The position numbers were made by a program, and so were the translations under genes. Source: Oscillospiraceae bacterium (lineage in GTDB: Bacteria > Bacillota > Clostridia > UMGS1810). Taken from it: 64,000 nucleotides of DNA. The stretch lies in contig SVJM01000002.1 in the NCBI GenBank assembly GCA_015068975.1, forward strand, positions 1 to 64,000, written 5' to 3'. The notes under the pieces are model-generated. The model was not told where the DNA came from and made no database searches. It worked only from the letters and a program-made list of their open reading frames with translations. This document shows positions 17,347-25,056 of this stretch, in pieces; within the stretch, counting starts at the first letter, position 1, and every line of letters begins with the position of its first letter.

Positions 17347-18453
17347 ATGATTAAAGATAAAAAAGAAATTTTCAAAGGAATGGACATATTTTTGCTTGTT
17401 GTCACAGTGATATGTATGGTATATGGTATTATAATGATTTCCAGTGCTGTGCGGTCATACGACTCAAGCTATAAATTTATACTGATACAGGGACTGGGTA
17501 TTATTATAGGCCTTGCAGTAATGCTTGTAATATCCAAGTTTGATTATGAATACTATGGCGACTTTTCATTTCTGATATACATAGTATGTATACTTATGCT
17601 TGTTGCTGTTCTTGGATTTGGTACAGGTCTTGAATCCACAGGTAGTAAGAGCTGGATAAGATTCGGTCCTGTGGGTGTACAGCCCTCAGAATTTGTCAAG
17701 CTTGGATTCATACTTACTTTTTCTAAGCATCTGTCAAGAGTAGACGATGTAAACAGACCAAAAAATATCATATTCTTATCACTGCATCTTATGTTACTTG
17801 TAGGTCTTATAATGCTTCAGCCTGATTTCGGTACAACAATGGTATTTATATGTATTTTTGTGGGAATGATGTATCTTGCCGGAATCGGAAGAAAGTATAT
17901 CATAGGCGCTATTATCTCTGTATTGATACTTGTCCCTCTTGCATGGTTTTTCTTTTTGAAGCCATATCAGAAAGACAGAATCCTGGTATTCTTAAACCCT
18001 GAATCAGATCCACTTGGTGCAGGATACCATGTAATCCAGTCAAAAATCGCCATCGGTTCAGGCGGAATATTCGGCAAGGGACTCTTCAGAGGCACACAGA
18101 CACAGCTTGATATATTACCTGTTAAGCATACAGACTTCATCTTCGCCGTTATCGGAGAAGAGCTGGGACTTATTGGTGCAGTATTGTGCGTGTTGCTTCT
18201 TTTCACACTGGTACTCAGATGCATATATATCGCTGTGAAATCCAAGGACAAATTCGGAAGATATATTGCTGTGGGTGTAGCATTTATGTTTATGGCACAC
18301 CTGTTTGAAAACATTGGTATGTGTGTAGGTCTTATGCCTGTAACAGGTATCCCTCTCCCATTCTTTTCATACGGTGGATCTTCGATAGTGACAAATCTCA
18401 TTGCAATCGGTCTTGTACAAAGTGTGTACAGAAAAGGCAGAAAGATGTTTTAG
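17347..18453 (+). CDS. rodA: RodA-type SEDS peptidoglycan glycosyltransferase
   Basis: The 368-residue, ten-helix protein carries SEDS family signatures: SKSWIRFGPVGVQPSEFVKL near residue 100, LQPDFGTTMVF near 160, KIAIGSGGIFGKGLFRGTQT near 230, LPVKHTDFIFAVIGEE near 255 and the closing MPVTGIPLPFFSYGGSS near 335. The H-T-D-F and GTQTQL segments fit RodA better than FtsW. RodA polymerises glycan strands during cell elongation with a class B penicillin-binding protein, which is not in this window. GGGAG precedes the ATG. A strong terminator follows, so it is probably transcribed alone. Confidence 0.9.
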   Translation: MIKDKKEIFKGMDIFLLVVTVICMVYGIIMISSAVRSYDSSYKFILIQGLGIIIGLAVMLVISKFDYEYYGDFSFLIYIVCILMLVAVLGFGTGLESTGSKSWIRFGPVGVQPSEFVKLGFILTFSKHLSRVDDVNRPKNIIFLSLHLMLLVGLIMLQPDFGTTMVFICIFVGMMYLAGIGRKYIIGAIISVLILVPLAWFFFLKPYQKDRILVFLNPESDPLGAGYHVIQSKIAIGSGGIFGKGLFRGTQTQLDILPVKHTDFIFAVIGEELGLIGAVLCVLLLFTLVLRCIYIAVKSKDKFGRYIAVGVAFMFMAHLFENIGMCVGLMPVTGIPLPFFSYGGSSIVTNLIAIGLVQSVYRKGRKMF

Positions 18454-18463
18454 TTAAAAATAT

Positions 18464-18507
18464 AAGGCGATAATTTAGATTGTTTCTAAATTATCGCCTT
18501 GTTTTTT
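18464..18507 (+). terminator. Strong intrinsic terminator of rodA
   Basis: A perfect 16-base stem (18464-18479 with 18485-18500) closes a TTGTT-containing loop and is followed by GTTTTTT. Confidence 0.93.
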
Positions 18508-18509
18508 AT

Positions 18510-18669
18510 GTGATAGGAATTTTCGCGGTCCACGGCGAAAATTTGCATCACGCAAAAAAGTGTACCGCCCTACCCCCAAGATTGGGGGCAAGGGGGTTGA
18601 TGTGCTAAAGCACTTTTTTATTACATAGGAAATTGCGTCAGCAATTTCTTGTAACAACAAAATTTTGTT
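18510..18669. repeat. Cluster of five hairpins (array E)
   Basis: Consecutive palindromes fill this stretch: AATTTTCGC/GCGAAAATT nested in GTGAT/ATCAC (18510-18551), CCCCCAA/TTGGGGG (18573-18588), GTGC-TAAA-GCAC plus T-tract (18602-18620), GAAATTGC-GTCA-GCAATTTC (18629-18648) and AACAAAATTTTGTT (18656-18669). The GTCA loop closed by GC pairs is the same as in arrays A and C, but no clear spacer word is seen. No gene is visible in 18454-18804. Confidence 0.75.
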
Positions 18670-18686
18670 ATTATTCAAGTGAAATT

Positions 18687-18703
18687 ATATCGTCTATAAA
18701 GAT
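18687..18703. repeat. 17-bp direct repeat bounding the 18.7-20.7 kb island (left copy)
   Basis: ATATCGTCTATAAAGAT is identical to 20687-20703, which lies inside the 3' end of the YolD-like gene. The left copy is not part of any gene. It could be a target-site duplication or a displaced fragment of the yolD end. Confidence 0.7.
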
Positions 18704-18741
18704 ACGTGACAAAATCGCACATCCCAACCATCCTAAAAAAG

Positions 18742-18770
18742 TTGCAAAACAGGCACGTCCCTAATTGCAC
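18742..18770. repeat. Left arm of island inverted repeat
   Basis: TTGCAAAACAGGCACGTCCC with the following nine bases is nearly the reverse complement of 20474-20503 (three substitutions and one extra base). GGCACGTCCC-like ends followed by TGACAAAA-type motifs recall REP-like sequences moved by Y1 (RAYT) transposases. That link is inference, since no transposase is present here. Confidence 0.6.
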
Positions 18771-18804
18771 AAATCCATTTATAAGGCCTGCCCCAAAAGT
18801 CCAG

Positions 18805-19278
18805 TTACCCCTGTGTTTCAGATTTCCAAATTAATTTACCTAAAGAGTATGTGCCAGCATGACTATGAATTTCATAAATTTCATTTCCGTCTGCCGAAGC
18901 TCCCAAAAAACCTATTGTTGACCATATAGTGTCATTATCACCAGTCCACAACATACGTATAATATAATATTGTTCAGCACTACACTCCATTGCACCATCA
19001 CAGCGGTAACCTATTCTTCTACCTGTGTGAATCTCGGCCATTTGAAAAATAAATTTTTCATCATCTATTTCCCCAATATTATTTTGACAAAGTTTTAGAG
19101 CCTCTTCGCTTGTTATACCCTTTACAGAATCTACAGGAACTTCTTTAAACGCAATTTCATTATTAGCAATTGGTTCTTTCATTTTTATATTTGAAATAGA
19201 GATATTAGCATCGTATTGTTTCTCGCATCCTACCAAAAAAAGCATATGTATCATTAGTACAATTATTATATTTCTCAT
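18805..19278 (-). CDS. Putative lipoprotein of unknown function
   Basis: The ATG at 19278 is preferred to an upstream GTG because AAGGGAAG is then at normal spacing. The 157-residue product starts MRNIIIVLMIHMLFLVGC, a short signal sequence ending in a lipobox with the acyl-anchored Cys, so it should sit on the outer face of the membrane. The mature part contains TSEEALKLC near residue 60 and a GFLGASADGNEIYEIH segment late. I do not recognise a domain. It lies inside the patchwork island between inverted repeats and may be transferred cargo. Confidence 0.6.
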   Translation of the reverse strand: MRNIIIVLMIHMLFLVGCEKQYDANISISNIKMKEPIANNEIAFKEVPVDSVKGITSEEALKLCQNNIGEIDDEKFIFQMAEIHTGRRIGYRCDGAMECSAEQYYIIRMLWTGDNDTIWSTIGFLGASADGNEIYEIHSHAGTYSLGKLIWKSETQG

Positions 19279-19295
19279 TATGTACACTTCCCTTC

Positions 19296-19436
19296 TTAAT
19301 GAGTACTGGTAAAATCGCCATACAGAAACATATTCATTTCTTGATTTCGTCTCGTTGTATTAGTCCGTGAATATTCAGCAAAGGCTTTTTTTGTAGCGGT
19401 CTCACTAAAATCCTCAAGTGGTCCCCCAAGTGGTCT
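19296..19436 (-). pseudogene. C-terminal gene fragment (about 45 codons, no start)
   Basis: An open stretch ending at the stop 19296-19298 reads LEDFSETATKKAFAEYSR and continues NTTRRNQEMNMFLYGDFTSTH. There is no ribosome site or start codon, and upstream it meets repeated CCAAGTGGTC motifs (about 19414 and 19426, again near 20625). The regular codon content suggests the tail of a once longer gene cut off at a repeat. The parent family is unknown. Confidence 0.4.
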
Positions 19437-19820
19437 CTACGGATTTTCCTTTATATCATACACGAGCCATCTACCATTTTTCTTTTTTACAAACCATTTT
19501 GCATCAACTATACATCCGTTTAAATTATTACCTTGGGCATCCTCCCACATAATAGTATATTGAACAAAAATTACACCTTTTCTAAAATTGTGATATACAC
19601 CATACCTTTCTAACTCAGCAGTGACTTTGGCTACTTTGGTACCTGCATGCATATCATATCGATACCTTTTTAGTTCTCCATAATCCACATTAGATTTTTC
19701 GTTTAGTGTGACCATATCTAAAAAATCTCTCTCTAAACTATCTGTATCTCTATATGAAAAATATTGTAAAGCTGCCATGACTATTAATATAAATAGTATT
19801 GATATAAATCTATGCTTCAT
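19437..19820 (-). CDS. Small membrane-anchored or secreted protein
   Basis: The 127-residue protein begins with a hydrophobic segment (FISILFILIVMAALQYF) without a clear lipobox. A basic/aromatic domain follows, with VTAELERYGVYHNF and a closing DAKWFVKKKNGRWLVYDIKE. The end resembles the strand-rich tails of NTF2-like or conjugation-type accessory domains, but the match is too weak to assign. Its ATG lies two bases after the stop of the amidase fragment at 19823. It was probably expressed from the same transcript as the neighbouring small secreted proteins. Confidence 0.55.
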   Translation of the reverse strand: MKHRFISILFILIVMAALQYFSYRDTDSLERDFLDMVTLNEKSNVDYGELKRYRYDMHAGTKVAKVTAELERYGVYHNFRKGVIFVQYTIMWEDAQGNNLNGCIVDAKWFVKKKNGRWLVYDIKENP

Positions 19821-19822
19821 TG

Positions 19823-20038
19823 TTATTCAATATATCCCTTCTTTGCAACATCTCTTATTCTTACAATAAATACCATGTTTATATGTAATTTTGATGATAA
19901 TGGTTGTTCCTTATAGGCAGATGTATGTGCTGCATAATAAATTTCATTTTCATCAACTTTTGAAATAATTGCTGCATGATAAACACTTCTAGTACCACTT
20001 ATCAAATAAACAAACAAATCGTTTAATCGGAATAAACG
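19823..20038 (-). pseudogene. C-terminal fragment of an Amidase_6-like domain
   Basis: The frame ending at 19823 reads LNDLFVYLISGTRSVYHAAI, then SKVDENEIYYAAHTSAYKEQ and VFIVRIRDVAKKGYIE. The pattern G-x-x-x-H-A-A-I-I-S-K-V followed by YYAAHT and MVFIVRI matches how I recall the C-terminal half of the putative amidase domain (PF12671), which has a catalytic His in this region. The N-terminal half with its Cys is missing. The first codons overlap the end of the 19989-20393 gene in another frame. I read it as a remnant left by recombination. Confidence 0.5.
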
Positions 20039-20393
20039 AAAACAGATTCCTTTTCACAGGATATTTAATGTCCCAACTTTCCATTTGGAAAATATTATTT
20101 TCCTCATCTATGAATTCACCGTATAAATAATAAATGTTATTCGAGCAGCGAAATTCATATCCATATCTATATAAAACATCATTATCATTTAACACTTGTA
20201 TATCCCTTATCCAATTTCCATCATCATCAATTATACACCAATCAGAATCTGTTTCACGTTCCATCATACAAATAATATAATTTTCGCGTTGAGGCTCACT
20301 AACTGCCATTTTGTCTGGTATGAAAGGAATTAACATTACTAATGATATGATTATTATAAATATTTTTCTTATACTAAGCATTTTATTTATCAC
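19989..20393 (-). CDS. Small exported protein of unknown function
   Basis: A GTG at 20393 follows GGAGGTGTTTGA and opens a 134-residue frame. Residues 8-25 (IFIIIISLVMLIPFI) are a membrane anchor or signal. The mature part is acidic and aromatic (NWIRDIQVLNDNDVLYRYGY, then WDIKYPVKRNLFSFIPIKRF). The last 15 codons overlap the amidase fragment in a different frame, so the natural C-terminus may have been altered by rearrangement. I see no known domain. Confidence 0.5.
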   Translation of the reverse strand: MINKMLSIRKIFIIIISLVMLIPFIPDKMAVSEPQRENYIICMMERETDSDWCIIDDDGNWIRDIQVLNDNDVLYRYGYEFRCSNNIYYLYGEFIDEENNIFQMESWDIKYPVKRNLFSFIPIKRFVCLFDKWY

Positions 20394-20473
20394 TCAAACA
20401 CCTCCATATGTGACTTAATATCATTAATAACTTCACTTGCCTCGCTGGGATATGATGCACTTCCATAATATGG
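20390..20473 (-). pseudogene. C-terminal fragment cut at the inverted repeat
   Basis: The frame ending in TGA at 20390-20392 reads YYGSASYPSEASEVINDIKS and then HMEVFE. It ends at its upstream side exactly where the right arm of the inverted repeat begins (20474). Its stop overlaps the start of the next gene, as in an operon. It looks like the tail of a gene removed by insertion or deletion. Confidence 0.4.
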
Positions 20474-20503
20474 GTGCAACTAGGAACGTGCCTGTTTTTG
20501 CAA
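20474..20503. repeat. Right arm of island inverted repeat
   Basis: Reverse-complement partner of 18742-18770. Downstream, 20550-20630 holds further related words (GGCACG near 20550, ACGTGACAAAATGGCACC near 20572, ACGTCCCCAAGTGGTC near 20616). Similar words also lie at 18706-18720 (ACGTGACAAAATCGCAC) and 19420-19436. No gene is seen in 20504-20661. Confidence 0.6.
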
Positions 20504-20661
20504 TTTTTCTATCATTTTGCATTAGTTTTTATTTCTCTTGATATTTCAGTGGCACGTTTATTTATCCAATTGCTACGTGACAAAATGGCACCTTCAAAAT
20601 GATGCCAAAAAATGTACGTCCCCAAGTGGTCTTTGATATATTAATCTAAACGTATAATTTA

Positions 20662-21072
20662 TTAAATGCAATATTCCAATGACAAAATATCGTCTATAAA
20701 GATTTCCAAACCCTCTTTAGTGGTAATGGATTTTCTCATACTGTTGTACTTATATACAGAATCTATGACTGTTACATATTCTCCCCCATCTTTGGTTTTG
20801 TCAGGGATAAAATATGTTATACGTGAAACAATATTTTCTTCAGGAAAATCAAGAAGATAGGATAGCTTATAGTTGATTTCTTCCTTTTGATTATCATCAA
20901 GAGTAATCCTTTTCCCTGTTTCTCTGCCTGTCTCAAATATGGTTTCTTCATACCCTGTCAAAGCAGAAAAAGGAGCAAACTGTGCAGCTCTCATATGCCT
21001 TTCCATAGGCTTATGCTTCTTCGACTTATGATGAGGTAATTTGATTATATCTTCATATTTTGATTTATCCAA
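20662..21072 (-). CDS. YolD-like family protein
   Basis: The 136-residue protein has the YolD-like pattern: HMRAAQFAPFSALTGYEETI (residues 26-45), a basic/acidic middle and a beta-rich C-terminal half with ITYFIPDKTKDGGEY. Proteins of this family are nearly always found beside a Y-family polymerase, here the next gene 12 bases upstream, and are thought to regulate or partner it. The 3' end contains the 17-bp sequence repeated at 18687. The stop codon and C-terminus look normal, so the gene is probably intact despite the neighbouring island. Confidence 0.8.
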   Translation of the reverse strand: MDKSKYEDIIKLPHHKSKKHKPMERHMRAAQFAPFSALTGYEETIFETGRETGKRITLDDNQKEEINYKLSYLLDFPEENIVSRITYFIPDKTKDGGEYVTVIDSVYKYNSMRKSITTKEGLEIFIDDILSLEYCI

Positions 21073-21084
21073 ACCCTATTCCTC

Positions 21085-22596
21085 CTAAGCTTTATGTCCG
21101 CCAATCTGATTGTTTCTGTCTATCATAGTTGCACCTTCCTGAAGGTTGGAGCCTTTAAGAATAGCATTTTTGCCAAAACGGGACTTAATATCAATATATG
21201 CTTTTTGTATATTCTTTTCTTTGAGAAGCAATTCATTAAGTTCTGTTTCTTTTTTCTTCTCTTCGTTATAATCAGAAAACATACTGAGCTGAGTAAAATC
21301 ATTCTTATCTTCAATATCAAGCTCGCTCTTAATATGATTTGCACTTACATTAACCCTTCTGAACAAAAGCTTGTCATTGGCTTTTTTATAAAACTCCTTC
21401 ATAACCTGTTCTGTAATATGGATACACGAAGCACAAAACTTATCGAGATTTACTGTGAAATGCACATGTTTGGGTACCTTTCTGCCGTAATAATCGGTGG
21501 TTACCTCTTCTTTTACATATTTTGCGTACAAAGGGTTGTTAAGGCTCTCTATATCATATCCTGCAGTTATTATAATCTGATCTGTTACAAGGCCCTTTTC
21601 CACAAGTTGAAGGCACAATGCTTCAAGCATCTCCTTTATAACAATAACAGTCTTTTCGAAATTATAAGGACAATGAAGCACCTGCCCCGAACCAAGACTG
21701 GAAGACTCAGGCTTATATTCTTTTATCTCCTTCATGGTACATGGCTCATATCCCCAGGCGTGATCAATTAGAAGCTCTGCGTTTACGCCGAAGGTTTTGT
21801 ACAGACGGTCTTCGCCAAACTCTGTAAGAGAATATGCGGCGATATCACCCATAGTATAAAGCCCCATCTTAGAAAGCTTGTCATAATATCCCCTTCCCAC
21901 TCTCCAGAAATCTGTCAGCGGTCTATGATCCCACAGTTCTTCTCTGTATGACATTTCATCGATACTTGCTATTCTTACTCCATATTCATCAGCCTTTTTG
22001 TGCTTGGCAACAATATCCATACACACCTTGGCAAGATATAGATTTGTACCTATACCGCAGGTAGCTGTTATTCCTGTAGTAAGGAAAACATCCCTCACAA
22101 TCATTCTTGCGAACTCCTCGGGAGTTTTGCCTGCGTGATGAAGATAATCGGTAATATCCATAAATACCTCGTCTATGGAATACACATGTATATCTTCTTT
22201 TGACACATATTTAAGATACACTTCATATATCTTACTGCTGATCTCTATATACTTAGCCATTTGTGGAACAGCAGCAATATATGATACCTTAAGAGATGGA
22301 TCTTTTTCTAATTCGCAAGCATCATAAGATTCACCCACAAGCTTTCTTATGGGTGAATTTTTTCGTCTTATGTTATTGATTTCTTTAATTACAGCATCCA
22401 CTTCAAAAAGTCTCGGTCTGCCGCTTACACCCAGATTTTTGAGACTTGGTGTAACAGCAAGACAGATGGTTTTCTGAGTACGTGAAACGTCTGCAACCAC
22501 AAGATTGGTTGTCATAGGGTCAAGATTTCTGTATATACATTCTACAGAGGCATAAAAACTCTTGAGATCTATACATAGATATATTCTCCTGTTCAT
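21085..22596 (-). CDS. Y-family (UmuC/UvrX-like) translesion DNA polymerase
   Basis: GGAGGTGTTT sets the ATG at 22596. The 503-residue protein opens RRIYLCIDLKSFYASVECIY, the Asp-containing motif of Y-family polymerases with the steric-gate aromatic region. It has VYSIDEVFMDIT near residue 135 with the catalytic Asp-Glu, then helix-hairpin-helix-like and little-finger domains (to about residue 420) and a helical tail. It should copy past DNA lesions. The YolD partner downstream supports the UvrX/YqjW-like branch rather than DinB. No LexA box was identified upstream. The N-terminal CLAVTPSLKNLGV and GRPRLFEVDAVI are typical of this branch. Confidence 0.92.
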   Translation of the reverse strand: MNRRIYLCIDLKSFYASVECIYRNLDPMTTNLVVADVSRTQKTICLAVTPSLKNLGVSGRPRLFEVDAVIKEINNIRRKNSPIRKLVGESYDACELEKDPSLKVSYIAAVPQMAKYIEISSKIYEVYLKYVSKEDIHVYSIDEVFMDITDYLHHAGKTPEEFARMIVRDVFLTTGITATCGIGTNLYLAKVCMDIVAKHKKADEYGVRIASIDEMSYREELWDHRPLTDFWRVGRGYYDKLSKMGLYTMGDIAAYSLTEFGEDRLYKTFGVNAELLIDHAWGYEPCTMKEIKEYKPESSSLGSGQVLHCPYNFEKTVIVIKEMLEALCLQLVEKGLVTDQIIITAGYDIESLNNPLYAKYVKEEVTTDYYGRKVPKHVHFTVNLDKFCASCIHITEQVMKEFYKKANDKLLFRRVNVSANHIKSELDIEDKNDFTQLSMFSDYNEEKKKETELNELLLKEKNIQKAYIDIKSRFGKNAILKGSNLQEGATMIDRNNQIGGHKA

Positions 22597-22619
22597 AAAC
22601 ACCTCCGCAAAAATAAGAA

Positions 22620-23828
22620 TTATTTAAACAATATATCAGGCAAAATATCAAAGGCTTTTTCTACTACCAAACCTGATTTTTGCGCATTCTTTTCTGTGTA
22701 TGAATCATATCCCTCAACTTCCTTTGTACTGTCATAGAGAAGAAACGGAATAGCATCTCTTGTATGAGTACGGAGCTTGATCGGTGTAGGATGATCAGGC
22801 ATAATAAGAATACGATAGTCCTCTCCTATCTCATCAAGCTTTTCTTTTACATATTTAACAACTTTTTCGTCTATAAGCTCAATTGCCTTGATTTTGTTAT
22901 CAGTTTCACCTCTGTGACCACACTCATCAGGAGCTTCCATATGTATATAGCAGAAATCCTTGCCGGATTTAAGAGAATCTATACATGCTTTGGCTTTTCC
23001 TTCCCAGTTTGTGTCCACGTCGCCATTTGTACCCTCTACATCAATTGATTCAAGACCTGCGCAAATAGCAATACCTTTGATAAGGTCCACTGCAGAAATC
23101 ACAGAACCATCAATTCCAAATTTCTCTTTGAAATTATCAAGTGACGGCTTTCTGCCTTCACCCCATATCCAAAGTGAATTTGCAGGATTTAAGCCTTTTT
23201 TGATACGATTGACATTTACAGGATGATCTTTTAATATATCATAGCTTCTTTTCATCATACTTGTGATAAGCTCTGCTTCATCGCCCTGTGGCATATAATC
23301 TCCCGCTTTTCTTTCTAATATGTCATGAGGCGGAGTAAGCTTCACATTTGTAGAGCCATTATCAATAACAAGTGCATGTCGATAACTTACACCATTGTAA
23401 AACTTAACTCTGTCATTGGCAAACTCTTCGTTTATACAATCAATAAGCTCCTTTGCTTCTTCATTTGAAATAGAACCTGAAGAATGATCTATGATGGTCT
23501 TATCCTCATATCTTTCATCATCTGACACAGTGATGATATTGGCTCTGAATACAACATCAGTATCTTTCATATCTACACCGATGCTTACTGCTTCCAACGG
23601 AGAACGACCTGAATAATACTTATCAGGATCATAGCCCATAGCAGACAGATTTGCCACATCAGATCCGGGTGATAAGTGATCAGGTACAGTAACAGTAAGT
23701 CCTATTGTACCTTTTTTGCACAAAGCATCTATATTTGGCTTTTTGGCAACTTCAAGAGGAGTTTTACCGCCAAGAGATTCAATGGGATAATCCGCCATAC
23801 CATCGCCAAGAATAACTACATATTTCAT
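22620..23828 (-). CDS. apgM: Cofactor-independent phosphoglycerate mutase, archaeal type (ApgM)
   Basis: The 402-residue protein begins MKYVVILGDGMADYPIESLG and has the alkaline phosphatase-like metal sites: GDGMAD early, LSPGSDVANLSAMGYDP near residue 55 with the Ser nucleophile, HMEAPDECGHRGE near 295 and LIMPDHPTPIKLRTHTRD near 345. It interconverts 2- and 3-phosphoglycerate in glycolysis. In Clostridia this form often accompanies homoserine kinase or other pathways, but the neighbours here (polymerase, GalE) give no such hint. GGAGAGACG lies upstream of the ATG. All metal-ligand motifs appear intact. Confidence 0.93.
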   Translation of the reverse strand: MKYVVILGDGMADYPIESLGGKTPLEVAKKPNIDALCKKGTIGLTVTVPDHLSPGSDVANLSAMGYDPDKYYSGRSPLEAVSIGVDMKDTDVVFRANIITVSDDERYEDKTIIDHSSGSISNEEAKELIDCINEEFANDRVKFYNGVSYRHALVIDNGSTNVKLTPPHDILERKAGDYMPQGDEAELITSMMKRSYDILKDHPVNVNRIKKGLNPANSLWIWGEGRKPSLDNFKEKFGIDGSVISAVDLIKGIAICAGLESIDVEGTNGDVDTNWEGKAKACIDSLKSGKDFCYIHMEAPDECGHRGETDNKIKAIELIDEKVVKYVKEKLDEIGEDYRILIMPDHPTPIKLRTHTRDAIPFLLYDSTKEVEGYDSYTEKNAQKSGLVVEKAFDILPDILFK

Positions 23829-23928
23829 ATTTTTCGTCTCTCCTTATAATTGTTACTTATATTATGCAACATCCTAAAACAAAAATCCACCCTTTTTTCA
23901 CATTTTTAACAAAATTGTATTATTATAC

Positions 23929-23957
23929 TTTACAAAGATTAAATGAAATGATATAAT
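23929..23957 (+). promoter_or_regulatory. Promoter for galE
   Basis: TTTACA, a 17-base spacer and TATAAT (23952-23957), 38 bases before the galE ATG. The close match to the vegetative consensus and the position support it. Confidence 0.75.
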
Positions 23958-23995
23958 TCTAACGACATTAAGTATTAGCGAAAGGAATGATATAA

Positions 23996-25009
23996 ATGAT
24001 ATTAGTAACTGGTGGTGCAGGTTTTATCGGCAGTCATACATGTGTTGAGCTGCTCAATGCAGGGTACGAAGTATGTGTATGCGATAATCTCTCAAATTCA
24101 AAAGAAGAATCACTTAAAAGAGTGAAACAAATCACAGGCAAAGATGTGAAATTTTATAAAACAGACATACTTGATTATGAAGGTATGGATAAGATATTTA
24201 CAGAAAATGATATAGATGCAGTTATTCACTTTGCAGGGCTTAAAGCTGTAGGCGAATCCTGTCAGATACCTATGAAGTATTATCACAATAATATAACAGG
24301 TACTCTTGTGCTTTGTGAAGTAATGCAGAAGCATAATGTTAAAAAGATTGTATTCTCATCATCAGCAACAGTATACGGAAATCCTCACACTGTACCAATC
24401 ACAGAAGATTTCCCACTCTCAACCACAAATCCATATGGTGCGACAAAGCATATGATCGAAAGAATCCTTACAGATATATACAATTCAGATAACGAATGGA
24501 GTATTGCACTTCTCAGATACTTCAATCCTGTCGGCGCTCACGAAAGCGGTCTTATCGGCGAAGATCCTAACGGTATTCCAAACAACCTTGTGCCTTACAT
24601 TGCAAAGGTTGCTCAGGGCAAACTTGAAAAGCTCAGTGTATTTGGAAATGACTATCCCACAAAGGATGGCACAGGTGTAAGAGACTATATTCACGTAGTT
24701 GACTTAAGCATCGGTCATATCAAAGCTCTTGAAAAAGTTGCTTCAACTACAGGTGTGGAAGCTTACAACCTTGGCACAGGCACAGGCTACTCTGTACTTG
24801 AAATGGTGGAAGCTTACGAAAAAGCATCAGGCAAAAAAGTGCCTTATATAATCGCCCCAAGAAGAGACGGCGATATAGCTTCTTGCTATGCAAATCCCGA
24901 TAAATCAAAGAAAGAACTCAACTGGGAAGCAAAGCTTGGGCTTGACAGAATGTGTGCTGACTCCTGGAATTTCAACGTAAAAAATCCTAACGGATATACT
25001 GAAGAATAA
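23996..25009 (+). CDS. galE: UDP-glucose 4-epimerase
   Basis: The 337-residue protein is a short-chain dehydrogenase of the extended type. It has GGAGFIGSH for NAD near residue 7, the SSSATVYG catalytic Ser/Thr region near 123, YGATKHM with the catalytic Tyr-Lys near 148, RYFNPVGAH and [10 protein letters not shown]. It interconverts UDP-glucose and UDP-galactose, feeding cell-surface polysaccharides or galactose use. Length and motifs are standard. AAAGGAATG precedes the ATG and a strong terminator follows, so it is a single-gene unit. It borders the phage-derived module. Confidence 0.96.
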   Translation: MILVTGGAGFIGSHTCVELLNAGYEVCVCDNLSNSKEESLKRVKQITGKDVKFYKTDILDYEGMDKIFTENDIDAVIHFAGLKAVGESCQIPMKYYHNNITGTLVLCEVMQKHNVKKIVFSSSATVYGNPHTVPITEDFPLSTTNPYGATKHMIERILTDIYNSDNEWSIALLRYFNPVGAHESGLIGEDPNGIPNNLVPYIAKVAQGKLEKLSVFGNDYPTKDGTGVRDYIHVVDLSIGHIKALEKVASTTGVEAYNLGTGTGYSVLEMVEAYEKASGKKVPYIIAPRRDGDIASCYANPDKSKKELNWEAKLGLDRMCADSWNFNVKNPNGYTEE

Positions 25010-25016
25010 AGCATTT

Positions 25017-25048
25017 AAAAAGTGGTGTGATAATTCACACCACTTTTT
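25017..25048. terminator. Bidirectional terminator between galE and phage module
   Basis: AAAAGTGGTGTGA pairs with TCACACCACTTTT around a short loop, with A- and T-tracts on both sides, ending just before the stop of the converging gene. Confidence 0.9.
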
Positions 25049-25056
25049 ACGTATAC

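Noticed and set aside
18475-18678. 67-residue minus-strand frame after rodA
   Set aside because: Consists of terminator and hairpin sequence and has no ribosome site.
21094-21771. 225-residue plus-strand frame
   Set aside because: Antisense to the Y-family polymerase gene, with biased hydrophobic content and no start signals.
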